Assembly: GCA_900549495.1 (NCBI GenBank)
Contig: UROL01000057.1
Location: 1 to 11,117, forward strand
From: an uncultured Eubacteriales bacterium
Lineage (GTDB): Bacteria > Bacillota > Clostridia > Oscillospirales > Oscillospiraceae
DNA length: 11,117 nucleotides
Reading direction: 5' to 3'
Shown: positions 1 to 7,235 of the stretch, one piece after another
Numbering within the stretch: the first letter of the stretch is position 1
How the letters are laid out: every line of letters starts with the position of its first letter
Made by a program: the position numbers and the translations under genes
Notes under the pieces: generated by a model
The model's input: only the letters and a program-made list of their open reading frames with translations
Told to the model about the DNA's origin: nothing
Databases searched by the model: none

Positions 1-30
1 TCGGCAGCGTCAGATGTGTATAAGAGACAG
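1..30 (+). other. Nextera read-1 side adapter (non-biological)
   Basis: The first 30 bases are the last 30 bases of the Illumina Nextera read-1 transposase adapter, ending in the Tn5 mosaic end AGATGTGTATAAGAGACAG at 12-30. They are library sequence left untrimmed on the contig and not part of the genome. A GTG at 16 in the adapter opens a false N-terminus (MYKRQ) onto the first gene. Confidence 0.98.
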
Positions 31-540
31 CTGGACAGGACGGAGGCGCTGTGCATCATCGTCCTGGGCTACCAGCTGAACCCGGACGGCTCTATGAAAG
101 AGGAGCTGCTGGGGCGGCTCCGAACGGCAAGGGCCAGTGCCCTGGAATATCCCAATGCCTACATTCTGTGTACCGGTGGTGGGACGGCTTCCTCCGCCTC
201 CACAACAGAAGCCCAGGCCATGGCCCAATGGCTGATTCAAAACGGTATAGAGGAAACCAGAGTGCTGACAGAGTCCCGCTCTCTGACCACGGCGGAGAAT
301 GCCATCTATTGCGGCCATCTGCTACAGCAGCATCCGGGCATTACCCAGGCGGCACTAATCAGCAGCGACTACCATCTGCCCTGGGCCAGTATTTTGTTTC
401 AAGCCCAGTTTATTTTGGATGGCGCATCTGTTTCCCTGGTCTCCAGCGCCGCCTACCCCACCTCCACCAGGCTGTATGGCACTTCCCTTCTCCGCTACCA
501 GGCCAACGGAATTCTGGAGATTGCCAGCCGTCACCCCTGA
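31..540 (+). CDS. DUF218 / YdcF-SanA-like family protein, 5' truncated
   Basis: C-terminal 169 residues of a DUF218-domain protein (the YdcF/SanA/ElyC group, usually membrane-anchored, linked in some bacteria to envelope maintenance; the biochemical role is poorly known). The fold signature is visible: a hydrophobic strand with VLGYQ (11-15), RL-R-A (29-33), the glycine turn CTGGG (47-51), a TEA motif (59-61), the ESRSLTTAEN segment (81-90) that resembles the family's E-S-T-EN motif, and a second strand ending SSDYH (111-115). Numbering is from base 31, the first real codon; upstream bases are adapter, so the true start and any N-terminal membrane segment lie outside. The gene ends at TGA 538-540 and is followed by a terminator at 598, so it closes a plus-strand transcription unit. 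Family assignment is good; function is not determined. Confidence 0.85.
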   Translation: MDRTEALCIIVLGYQLNPDGSMKEELLGRLRTARASALEYPNAYILCTGGGTASSASTTEAQAMAQWLIQNGIEETRVLTESRSLTTAENAIYCGHLLQQHPGITQAALISSDYHLPWASILFQAQFILDGASVSLVSSAAYPTSTRLYGTSLLRYQANGILEIASRHP

Positions 541-597
541 AACCGGGGCAGCCCTTCCCGGGTAATTACCCAATGTCGGTAAGTTAAGCTAACGTAT

Positions 598-638
598 CCC
601 CCTGGCCTCTACATTCTGAGGTCAGGGGGATTTATTTA
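598..638 (+). terminator. Rho-independent terminator after the DUF218 gene
   Basis: CCCCCTG plus CCTC (598-609) pairs with GAGG plus CAGGGGG (618-629) across an 8-base loop. The only irregularity is a G-U wobble at 605/622. The stem is followed by ATTTATTTA, a modest U-rich tail. It lies 57 bases after the stop at 540 on the same strand. Confidence 0.8.
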
Positions 639-680
639 GAAATAATTCAAGAAAGGACTTGATAAAAGGGTTATTTCGTG

Positions 681-716
681 GGGCCATTTTGTTAACCGCG
701 GTTAGAGAAATGGCCC
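681..716 (+). repeat. 36-bp interrupted palindrome upstream of the IS4-like remnant
   Basis: GGGCCATTT (681-689) is the exact reverse complement of AAATGGCCC (708-716), and the centre holds a second perfect palindrome, TAACCGCGGTTA (693-704). Both share the same centre (698.5), so the whole can fold as one long hairpin with a three-base internal mismatch zone. It sits about 50 bases before the start codon of a transposase remnant. It could be an IS-end-associated structure or the target of insertion. Confidence 0.7.
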
Positions 717-756
717 TTGTAGTTAGAAGTGTGTCCCAGCACGCCGAACTACAAGG
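715..756 (+). promoter_or_regulatory. Hairpin covering the RBS of the transposase remnant
   Basis: CCTTGTAGTT (715-724) pairs perfectly with AACTACAAGG (747-756) across a 22-base loop. The 3' arm contains the first four bases of the Shine-Dalgarno AAGGAGG (753-759), so this hairpin would partly hide the RBS of the ORF at 767. The 5' arm shares two bases with the upstream palindrome, so the two structures compete slightly. RBS sequestration in read-through RNA is a known way in which insertion sequences limit transposase synthesis; its use here is inference. Confidence 0.55.
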
Positions 757-766
757 AGGCTTATTT

Positions 767-958
767 ATGAACCCTGAGGCTGTAAAAAAACCACTGAAAG
801 ATACAATTCAAGCTGTGACAGAATGCAAATGGTTCTTTTCCGCAAGGCCCGGCAAAGACAATACCAGAACCAGAAAGTTTCCTTTTCAAAAGATGATTTC
901 CTCCATCCTTACGTTTGGAAGTGGTAACGTTTTAGTAAATCTCCCCAATGGATATTGA
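767..958 (+). pseudogene. IS4-family transposase, N-terminal remnant
   Basis: A 63-codon ORF with a strong Shine-Dalgarno (AAGGAGG at 753-759, 7-base spacing) and an ATG at 767. Residues 28-42 (PGKDNTRTRKFPFQK) followed by a hydrophobic helix ending FGSG match the pattern of the N-terminal domain of clostridial IS4-like transposases, in which a KDFTRxRKLPF segment is followed by LLLSMGG. After FGSG the similarity fades and the frame ends at TGA 956-958. A second frame starting at 948 reads MDIDT, resembling the DIDTP stretch that follows in intact transposases, so a frameshift is likely. Nothing of the catalytic DDE domain follows, because the GH36 terminator begins at about 966. An intact family member would be over 400 residues. 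I judge this a dead fragment; the family call comes from motif memory only. Confidence 0.6.
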
Positions 959-965
959 TACATCG

Positions 966-1020
966 GAACAAAAAGGAGCTCCGAACCCCTTTGCCGGTAA
1001 GACGAAGGGCCTCGGAGCTC
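966..1020 (-). terminator. Rho-independent terminator of the GH operon
   Basis: GAGCTCCGA (976-984) pairs with TCGGAGCTC (1012-1020), and inside it CCCTT (987-991) pairs with AAGGG (1005-1009). Read on the minus strand, the stem is followed by CCTTTTTGTTCC, a proper U-tract (AAAAA at 970-974 on the plus strand). It starts 16 bases after the stop codon of the GH36 gene and ends the operon. Confidence 0.88.
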
Positions 1021-1036
1021 TCTCAAGTGTGTATAT

Positions 1037-3235
1037 TTACGCCTGCATCCGCTTAAGACAGATGATTACCGATTGGAAATCCCCCCAGAGATTGGGAATG
1101 GGGAGACCGGCATACATCAGTGCATCTCCTGCGTAGCACTCCCCTGTCCCCTCTAGGACATAGCGTGCTTTCGGGTCAAGGCCTTGGAGCTTTACACGCC
1201 GGGAATGGCAGTTTGCCCGCCCCAGCACCTGCACGAAGGTGACCAGGCTCTCTTCTGCATCGGCAGAAACCACCTGCCAGCAATCGAATTGGTGATTCTC
1301 CCAGTAGGATGCAAGGCGGTAATAATCCCCATTGCGAACCAGGTCGTTGTACCGGTGGTACATGGCAACCTGCTGGGGAATCTGCTCCCTTTCCTCCTGG
1401 CACAGCTTGGTGATGTCCAGCTCATAGCCAAAGGTTCCCGCTAGGGCCACATGCCCCCGGGTTTGGAAGGGTGTCACCCGGCCCACCGTATGATTGGGGC
1501 AATCTGCCACATGAGCCCCCATGGTGGAGAGGGGGTAGACCAAAGCCGTCCCCTCTTGAATGGACAGCCGCTCAATGGCGTCGGTATCATCCGAGCACCA
1601 AATCTGGGGGCTGTAGTACAGCATACCCGGGTCAAAGCGTGCGCCGCCGCCGGAGCAATTCTCAATCAGCAGCTGAGGATAGCGGGTATGCAGCCGTTCC
1701 TGTAGCTCATATACCGCCAGCACATAGCGGTGATACAGCTCACCCTGGCAATCCGCCTCCAAGCAGAGGCTGCCCAAATCCGAAAGCTGGCGATTCATGT
1801 CCCACTTTACATATTCGATATGGGCACTGTCCAGGATTTCTTGGATGCATTCCCAGACATATTCCCGCACCTCCTGCCGGGTCAGATCCAGCACCAGCTG
1901 ATTGCGGGCCAGGCCGGGGGTGCGCCCGGGAATCTGGATAGCCCAATCCGGGTGGGCACGGCAGAGGTCTGAGTCCGGGGAAATCATCTCCGGCTCCATC
2001 CAGATGCCGAATTTCATTCCCAGTCTGTTCACCTCATCGGCCAGACGTTTCAAACCGCCGGGGAGCTTTTTTTCATTCACCTTCCAGTCTCCCAGAGCCC
2101 GGTTATCGTCATAGCGGTTGCCAACCCAGCCGTCATCCATTACCAGCATTTCAATTCCCAGCTTGGCCGCCTCTGCGGCGATGTTCAGGAGCTTGTCGGT
2201 GTTGAAATCAAAATAGGTACCCTCCCAGTTGTTGATTAGGATGGGGCGCTTCCGGTCCCGCCAGTCGCTGCGAATCAAGTGGCGGCGGTAGAGATTGTGG
2301 AAGGTTCGGGTCATCTGCCCCAGGCCGGAATCGGAGTAGACCATCACTACCTCCGGGGCTTGGAAGGTCTGCCCGGCTGTGAGCTTCCAGGAAAAATGAT
2401 AGGGATTGATGCCCATAACCAGTCGCACCTGGTCAAACTGGTTCAGGCCCGCTTGGAGCTCAAAATTGCCGGAATAGACAAAATGCATGGCGTACACCTC
2501 CCCGCAGGTCTGGGTCACATTGGGGGTGGTGAGAGCGGCAAAGGGGTGCTCTTGGTGGCTGGTCTCTCCCCGCTCGGAAAAGCTGCCCTGTCTGCCATAG
2601 CCGATTTTCCGGTATTGGGTTCGCCGCTCCCTGGCCCAGCCGCCGTGGAGCGTCAGCAGGGAGTAATCCTCATTGTCCATATCCAGGCAGGCCGAAAGCA
2701 CCTTGGTCAGGTAAATGGCTTCTTCCCTGCTGCCGCAATTGGTTATGCTGACACTTCTGGTAATCACATCCAGATTCCGGAAGGCTGTGTATAGGAGCTT
2801 GACCTCCAAATCCAGCACCGGATCCCGCAGTGTGATTTCCAGGCTGTCACAGTCCTGCTCCGTTCCAAAGGTGGCCGGCAGACCTGGCAGCTTTGGCTTG
2901 CCCGGGAAAATCCGGTGGCAGGAATAGCCCAGCTCTACCCCATTGTACCCGGCCTGGGTGCGAAGCTCCAGGCAATGCTCCCGGAAATCCCCAATACCGC
3001 CGGTGGGGTATTCCATGGGAGCGCTGTCCAGAAAGCCCAGCTTCTCCCGGCGGTTTCTCTCCGGAGTGAAGGGCGGCTCCTGGGTTCTGGCCAGATAGGC
3101 AACGTCGCTCCCCTCCAGGCGTTTGCCGTAATAGTAGTGTAGCAGGTAGCCGAAGGAATCCTGCACACCCAAAACATAGCTGGTGTGGGGAGTGGTCAAA
3201 TGGAAGGTTCTTGTTTCCTCGTGAAATGCAATCAT
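1037..3235 (-). CDS. GH36 alpha-galactosidase (cytoplasmic)
   Basis: A 732-residue retaining alpha-galactosidase of glycoside hydrolase family 36, removing terminal alpha-1,6-galactose from melibiose, raffinose or galacto-oligosaccharides. The length is typical of the clostridial/lactobacillar Aga/MelA group (about 730). Visible are an N-terminal beta-sandwich, then the barrel with LVMDDGW (364-370), FGIWMEPEMISPDSDL (409-424), the nucleophile motif YVKWDMNR with Asp479, IENCSGGG (524-531), and WCSDDTD (546-552) with the acid/base Asp549. The assigned catalytic residues are 70 apart, as in characterised GH36 enzymes. No signal peptide is seen. ATG 3235 is chosen because AGAGG stands at 3247-3243 with 7-base spacing and the site overlaps the upstream GH5 stop (3249-3251). 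A 10-residue upstream extension would overlap GH5 and lacks an RBS. It is the last gene of the GH operon and is translationally close-coupled to GH5. Confidence 0.95.
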   Translation of the reverse strand: MIAFHEETRTFHLTTPHTSYVLGVQDSFGYLLHYYYGKRLEGSDVAYLARTQEPPFTPERNRREKLGFLDSAPMEYPTGGIGDFREHCLELRTQAGYNGVELGYSCHRIFPGKPKLPGLPATFGTEQDCDSLEITLRDPVLDLEVKLLYTAFRNLDVITRSVSITNCGSREEAIYLTKVLSACLDMDNEDYSLLTLHGGWARERRTQYRKIGYGRQGSFSERGETSHQEHPFAALTTPNVTQTCGEVYAMHFVYSGNFELQAGLNQFDQVRLVMGINPYHFSWKLTAGQTFQAPEVVMVYSDSGLGQMTRTFHNLYRRHLIRSDWRDRKRPILINNWEGTYFDFNTDKLLNIAAEAAKLGIEMLVMDDGWVGNRYDDNRALGDWKVNEKKLPGGLKRLADEVNRLGMKFGIWMEPEMISPDSDLCRAHPDWAIQIPGRTPGLARNQLVLDLTRQEVREYVWECIQEILDSAHIEYVKWDMNRQLSDLGSLCLEADCQGELYHRYVLAVYELQERLHTRYPQLLIENCSGGGARFDPGMLYYSPQIWCSDDTDAIERLSIQEGTALVYPLSTMGAHVADCPNHTVGRVTPFQTRGHVALAGTFGYELDITKLCQEEREQIPQQVAMYHRYNDLVRNGDYYRLASYWENHQFDCWQVVSADAEESLVTFVQVLGRANCHSRRVKLQGLDPKARYVLEGTGECYAGDALMYAGLPIPNLWGDFQSVIICLKRMQA

Positions 3236-3248
3236 AGAATTTCCTCTT

Positions 3249-4418
3249 TTACGCTTCCAGGCCATCCATCAGGCCCTGAAGGACGGTTGCAGACTGGTCA
3301 TATATGGTCAGCTTTCTTCTGTTAATCAGGCCAAAGTTTTCTCCCGAGCTGCCTATGGCCCCATTATCCCACCACAGGCAGGGAATGCCATACCCCCGGG
3401 CAGCGGAGATAAAGGTTTTGCACCAGGCGTAGCGATCCTCTGGGTTGGATTTGTCCAGGCAACCCATTTCATCGAAGACAACAGGAATTCCCTTGCGGAC
3501 AAATCGGTAATTCACATTTTTCAGCAGGGTCAGAATTTCGCCTTCATCCTGTCTATCAAAGGTGGAATCCCCGGATTTCTGATCCAGCGCAAAGCGATAA
3601 GGGGTGTAGGCATGCAGGGAAACCATCAGCCGGTCCTCTGCACTGTCCTGCGGAAGTTGAAAAACGCTGCTGAGGGCCGAGCCGGGACTGCCTGCATAGA
3701 CGGAGACAATCACCATGCGCTCTGCGTTTTCTCCCCCGGCTGCACGGATGGTATCCAGGCAGGTTTGGTTCAGCTGGTTGACCACCTCCAGGGCCGCCAT
3801 ACAGTCCGGATTCTGGGGGCTGATATTCCACTCATAGGAGCTGCCCGCTACCCGGGGCTCGTTCATCGTCTCAAAAATCAGATGGGCATCCGCATCCTGA
3901 AAATGGGTGGCAACCTGCTGCCAGATTGCCGTCAGATACTCCTTGGCGCACTGGCTGTTCTCCGGGGTGGGGGTGTAGATTTCGTTGTCGTGGTGGGAAT
4001 TGATTATCACATACAGCCCGGCATCCAGTGCCTGACGGACAACGGTATCCACCCGGCTCATAAACTTCTCGTCAATTTGGTACGCCGGAGCAGCAGAAAC
4101 ATGCTTGCCCCAGGAAATGGGAATTCGAATAGTCTCGAAGCCCAGCTCCTTGACCAGCTGGAGCAGCTCCTGGGTAGTGACAGGGTTGCCCCAGGCCGTT
4201 TCGCCCAAGGGGGCATCAAAGGTGTTGCCCAGATTCCAGCCGATTTTCATAGCGGAAGCGAATTCCAATCCGGTCATACGGTGCTCCTCCTGATTTTCCT
4301 CTGCCGAAAGGCAAATAAGTTTTGCATCTTCTAATCTTTGGTTCCCTGCCATTCCGGGCACCAGCATGGCGCCGGTAAGGGCCAGGGCGGTCAGGGCAAC
4401 TGCGCTTCTTCGGTTCAT
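3249..4418 (-). CDS. Secreted GH5 endoglycanase (GH5_4-like)
   Basis: A 389-residue glycoside hydrolase family 5 enzyme, acting on the outside of the cell on a beta-1,4-linked polysaccharide (cellulose, xyloglucan, glucomannan or mixed-linkage glucan). Residues 1-24 are a signal peptide (NRR, hydrophobic stretch, GMA). The mature enzyme shows KIGWNLGNTFDAP (58-70), ETAWGNP (73-79), the conserved Arg98 in TIRIPISW, HH at 142-143, the acid/base Glu187 in FETMNEPR, LHAYTPYRF (268-276), the nucleophile Glu317 in VVFDEMG, and a substrate-platform tryptophan near 349-350. The pattern is closest to subfamily GH5_4, but mannanase or licheninase activity cannot be excluded. There is no CBM, dockerin or anchor. 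The start at 4418 follows AAGGAGA with good spacing; longer upstream readings run into the intergenic terminator and lack a signal peptide. Confidence 0.9.
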   Translation of the reverse strand: MNRRSAVALTALALTGAMLVPGMAGNQRLEDAKLICLSAEENQEEHRMTGLEFASAMKIGWNLGNTFDAPLGETAWGNPVTTQELLQLVKELGFETIRIPISWGKHVSAAPAYQIDEKFMSRVDTVVRQALDAGLYVIINSHHDNEIYTPTPENSQCAKEYLTAIWQQVATHFQDADAHLIFETMNEPRVAGSSYEWNISPQNPDCMAALEVVNQLNQTCLDTIRAAGGENAERMVIVSVYAGSPGSALSSVFQLPQDSAEDRLMVSLHAYTPYRFALDQKSGDSTFDRQDEGEILTLLKNVNYRFVRKGIPVVFDEMGCLDKSNPEDRYAWCKTFISAARGYGIPCLWWDNGAIGSSGENFGLINRRKLTIYDQSATVLQGLMDGLEA

Positions 4419-4455
4419 AATTCTCTCCTTTTCCGCATTTCCAATTTTTCTTCCT

Positions 4456-4487
4456 ATTTTCAAAACTGCACGCCCGAAGGCGTGCAG
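4456..4487 (-). terminator. C(UUCG)G hairpin with U-tract between GH120 and GH5
   Basis: CTGCACGCC (4466-4474) and GGCGTGCAG (4479-4487) form a perfect 9-bp stem. On the minus strand the loop is UUCG closed by C-G, the very stable tetraloop, and the stem is followed by TTTTGAAAAT. It lies 70 bases beyond the GH120 stop and 38 bases before the GH5 start. It should end or strongly reduce transcription out of GH120. I see no clear sigma-A promoter in the 37 bases left before GH5, so it probably acts as an intercistronic attenuator. Confidence 0.8.
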
Positions 4488-4557
4488 CATTTGAAAGAAT
4501 CCCAGCGAGGCAGCCTGAGGCACAGGCCGCCCGCAGGTAATGAATACGCAAATGACC

Positions 4558-6546
4558 TTAGGCAAGAGTGGATGCGGCGCTCTCGGCAGAGGCAAAGGGC
4601 CCGGGGATGGGGGCCACGCCACGATGATTGCCCAGGAAGTCGTCATCAAACTGGATTGCAGTCTCATCCGGGTTCTCAAAGCGCTGCTCCGGCTCAAAGG
4701 CGCAGCCCAAAATATCGCTGTTGATCATGCTGCAATGGAAGTCCCGCAGCAGCTCCGGGAGATTGGTGTCCAGGCTGTATTTTCCGTCCTGCTCCACCAG
4801 CTCCACCCGCACCTGGGCAGTATCGTCCAGCAGGTAGTTTTTCTCCTCAACCCAGGGCTTTGCACCGCCGAAGTAGGCGTTGCCCGCCGCCCAGACAGGC
4901 AGATGGGAGAAGTGGGCATCCTGGAGATCGTGCATCCTGGCATAGGGATTCTCCAGCTCAAACTGGCTAATCCACTGCTCATAGGTGGGATAGCCATTGA
5001 AAACATGGCTGCCAACCTCTTCGTTGTCCTCCCAGTTGTCCTCCGGCTTGTGCATGGGCCACTTCTGGAAGAAGATATTGTTATAAATCCGGTTGTCGCC
5101 GTGGAGGATAATCATAAAGCCGGCGCACTCGGTCCTGTGGCGAATATGATAGGGTGTGTAGCGAGGCTGATTCTTGCCGTTGGCCTCTCGGTCCGTGCCG
5201 CCGCCTACGCAGGTGAAGGAGCCCAGGATCAGGTTGTGTACCAGAGCCACACCCTGGGTAGCAAAGCGAACACCGGCAGGAGAGAGCATAATGTTGTTGT
5301 CAATCAGCGTGGGGCCGTGGCTGACTTCAATAAACACGTCCTGGCAGCACATAGCGCCCTCGGCCTTTACGGAGCCCTCGGGGATAAAATTGTCGTGAAG
5401 CAGGTTCTGGGAAATCCGGGTACCCTGGGCCTCCCAGTCGCACCAGACACCCATAGTGGAGTGGTGGATATGGTTCCGGCGAATCACCACATCAATGGCG
5501 GCATGGAGCTTAATGGCAGAAATCTCTGCACCACCCAGCTGCTGCATGTTGTTGATATGGTGAATATGGTTGTCCTCAATCAGGCTGAACACGCCGCCCA
5601 TACGGCCCACAATGCCAGTCTGCTCACAGTGGTGGATATTGCAGCGGCGCACAATGTGGCTGCCCACCTTCTCCTTCAGCCAGCCGTGGTACTGGCCCCG
5701 GCAGACTGCGTCCCGCTCCATCTGGGTGGGGCTCTTCACATGCTTGCGGGTGTAGTAATGGTCATTTTCCTCGTCATAGTATTTGCCCAGACTGATGCCG
5801 CAGCATTTGGAGTTGCTGATTTCGCAGTCTTCAATAATCCAGCCTTTGGACCAGTGGGGGCCAATCATGCCATCCTGGAAGGCGGCTGGAGGTGCCCAGG
5901 TGGTAGCCGCCTTCGTAATGTGGAAGCCGGAAACGGTGATGTAGCCCACGCCAGTTTTGGAGGGGAAGAAGCAGTTCCGGCGGACGTTGATTTCCACATT
6001 CTCCTTGTTGGGATCCTTCCCCTGGAAATTGGCGTAGATCACCGTCTCGTTGCCATCCTGCTGGGTAAACCATTTATAGGTGGAGCCCTCATGGTCCCAG
6101 GAAGGGAGATAAACCTCACCGGCCAGGCACTCGTCCAGGGTCACCGTCTCATACAGCTGCTTGTCATTGAGATAAACAGCACCGGTATGACGGCAGACAG
6201 GGGCAAAATACCAGTCGCCGCCCACCATGGTGGTGTAGGGATTGTAGGCACCAAACACCCCATTGTCCACCCGGCACACCCACACATTTCCCTGATAGGG
6301 CTGCCAGGACTTGATTACCTCTGCACCGGTAATCACCGCCCCCAGTGCAACGGTGCTGCGATAGGTGATGCGGTTATCCTCGGTACCTGCATACACAGGG
6401 TCGACATACTCTCTGTAAACGCCGGGGGCAACCAGCACCTCGTCACCGGGTTTGGCCACCTTGGCGGCGTCGGCTATGTGCTTAAAGGGGGTCAGCTTTG
6501 TGCCGTTTCCCTGTTTTTCCACATTCTGATCCACGTAAATAATCAT
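4558..6546 (-). CDS. GH120 beta-xylosidase (right-handed beta-helix)
   Basis: A 662-residue enzyme of glycoside hydrolase family 120, a beta-helix family whose founding member is XylC of Thermoanaerobacterium saccharolyticum; it releases xylose from xylo-oligosaccharides. Blocks recalled from XylC recur along the protein: an N-terminal DUF1565-like region with APGVYREYVDP (40-50), TVIYANFQGKDP (168-179), VEINVRRNCFFP (184-195), WAPP (217-220), GPHWSKGWIIED (229-240), AIKLHAAID (344-352), CDWEAQGTR (369-377) with the nucleophile Asp370, and DVFIEVSHGP (403-412) with the acid/base Glu407. The spacing of 37 between these two exceeds the 23 I recall for XylC (Asp382/Glu405), because of an insertion at about 387-402. 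There is no signal peptide, so a cytoplasmic site is likely. The start follows AAGAGGAGA and a consensus promoter. First gene of the GH operon. Confidence 0.9.
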   Translation of the reverse strand: MIIYVDQNVEKQGNGTKLTPFKHIADAAKVAKPGDEVLVAPGVYREYVDPVYAGTEDNRITYRSTVALGAVITGAEVIKSWQPYQGNVWVCRVDNGVFGAYNPYTTMVGGDWYFAPVCRHTGAVYLNDKQLYETVTLDECLAGEVYLPSWDHEGSTYKWFTQQDGNETVIYANFQGKDPNKENVEINVRRNCFFPSKTGVGYITVSGFHITKAATTWAPPAAFQDGMIGPHWSKGWIIEDCEISNSKCCGISLGKYYDEENDHYYTRKHVKSPTQMERDAVCRGQYHGWLKEKVGSHIVRRCNIHHCEQTGIVGRMGGVFSLIEDNHIHHINNMQQLGGAEISAIKLHAAIDVVIRRNHIHHSTMGVWCDWEAQGTRISQNLLHDNFIPEGSVKAEGAMCCQDVFIEVSHGPTLIDNNIMLSPAGVRFATQGVALVHNLILGSFTCVGGGTDREANGKNQPRYTPYHIRHRTECAGFMIILHGDNRIYNNIFFQKWPMHKPEDNWEDNEEVGSHVFNGYPTYEQWISQFELENPYARMHDLQDAHFSHLPVWAAGNAYFGGAKPWVEEKNYLLDDTAQVRVELVEQDGKYSLDTNLPELLRDFHCSMINSDILGCAFEPEQRFENPDETAIQFDDDFLGNHRGVAPIPGPFASAESAASTLA

Positions 6547-6597
6547 ATAGCAGAATCTCCTCTTGTGTTTTTCCGAATTGCTTTCGGAGTCGATGCC

Positions 6598-6626
6598 ATA
6601 TTACACCATGACCTATTGGGTTTCAA
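6598..6626 (-). promoter_or_regulatory. Sigma-A promoter of the GH operon
   Basis: On the minus strand TTGAAA (6626-6621) is separated by exactly 17 bases from TAATAT (6603-6598). Transcription would start near 6591, giving a leader of about 45 bases before the GH120 ATG at 6546. The leader holds a small 6-bp hairpin (TCCGAA 6572-6577 with TTCGGA 6583-6588) and the RBS. It falls between the nitroreductase stop and GH120, so the GH genes can be expressed apart from the upstream pair. No convincing catabolite-responsive element was found nearby. Confidence 0.8.
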
Positions 6627-6670
6627 TTCACATTTTCCCCAAAGTCACCCTGCAACTTTTGGTAATTTCG

Positions 6671-7189
6671 TCACAGGAATCGAACCATTTCCTCTGCCGG
6701 GCGGCACTGGGTGTGTCCCTTGGCCGGAGTGGCATCTGCCGCTGCATAGCCTGCGGGCAGCAGATTGCAGATGCGAACTTCCTCCGGAAGTCCCAGTGCC
6801 TTCTTTACCTTATCCTCGTTGAAATACCCTACCCAGCAGGTGCCAAGGCCCAAATCCGTTGCCTCCAGCATCATATGGGCGGTGACAATGGCGGCATCGG
6901 TATTGCCAAAATCATAGCCCTCATAAATCAGCCCCTTGGAGCTCCGGTTGGGATCATACCCTACGACAAAAATCACCGGAGCCTGGAAGGTGCAGGGTGT
7001 CACCTCTGCCAGAGCCTTGCGGGCAGCTTCGCCGGTGACGACATAGATTTTCTGGGGCTGGTTATTCCGGGCCGTGGGGGCCAGGCTGGCTGCCTCCAGA
7101 ATCCTGTCAATCTTCTCCTGCTCCACCGGTACACTGCGATAGCTGCGAACAGAGTAGCGCTCTTTGGCCAATGTCAAAAAGTCAGTCAT
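6671..7189 (-). CDS. Nitroreductase family FMN-dependent oxidoreductase
   Basis: A 172-residue small nitroreductase, a soluble FMN enzyme that usually works as a homodimer and reduces nitro compounds, quinones or enones with NAD(P)H; the physiological substrate is unknown. FMN-binding features are visible: RYSVRSY (11-17) with the phosphate-contacting arginines, LAPTARNNQPQ (37-46), a central TDAAIVTAHMMLEATDLGLGTCWVGYF stretch (97-123, dimer helix and flavin cover), and LLPAGYAA (143-150). The length fits the short NfnB-type clostridial branch, with no ferredoxin domain. ATG 7189 follows AAAGGAG with a 7-base spacer. It lies 46 bases downstream of the lipoprotein gene with no terminator between, so the two are probably co-transcribed. 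No clear terminator was seen after it. Confidence 0.9.
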   Translation of the reverse strand: MTDFLTLAKERYSVRSYRSVPVEQEKIDRILEAASLAPTARNNQPQKIYVVTGEAARKALAEVTPCTFQAPVIFVVGYDPNRSSKGLIYEGYDFGNTDAAIVTAHMMLEATDLGLGTCWVGYFNEDKVKKALGLPEEVRICNLLPAGYAAADATPAKGHTQCRPAEEMVRFL

Positions 7190-7235
7190 AATTTTCTCCT
7201 TTCAAATAATGGGTATACAAGGTCAATAAATAGGA

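Noticed and set aside
560..571. Perfect 12-bp palindrome GGGTAATTACCC after the DUF218 gene
   Set aside because: It lies between a stop codon and its terminator, with no promoter nearby. A single 12-bp palindrome in a short spacer is weak evidence for an operator.
3236..3265. Ten-residue longer N-terminus of the GH36 enzyme
   Set aside because: It would overlap the end of GH5 and has no RBS, while ATG 3235 has a well-placed one.
4419..4697. 93-residue longer N-terminus of the GH5 enzyme
   Set aside because: It would read through the intergenic terminator and into the end of GH120, and would bury the signal peptide that begins at 4418.
6598..6660. Catabolite-responsive element at the GH operon promoter
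   Set aside because: TGTGAATTGAAACC and neighbouring bases lack the central CG and the symmetry of the cre consensus.
4540..6822. Long plus-strand open frame of 760 codons opposite GH120
   Set aside because: It is the antisense shadow of the GH120 gene. The minus-strand protein has clear family motifs and catalytic residues, while the plus-strand product shows only repetitive Val/Ala/His-rich sequence and no RBS.
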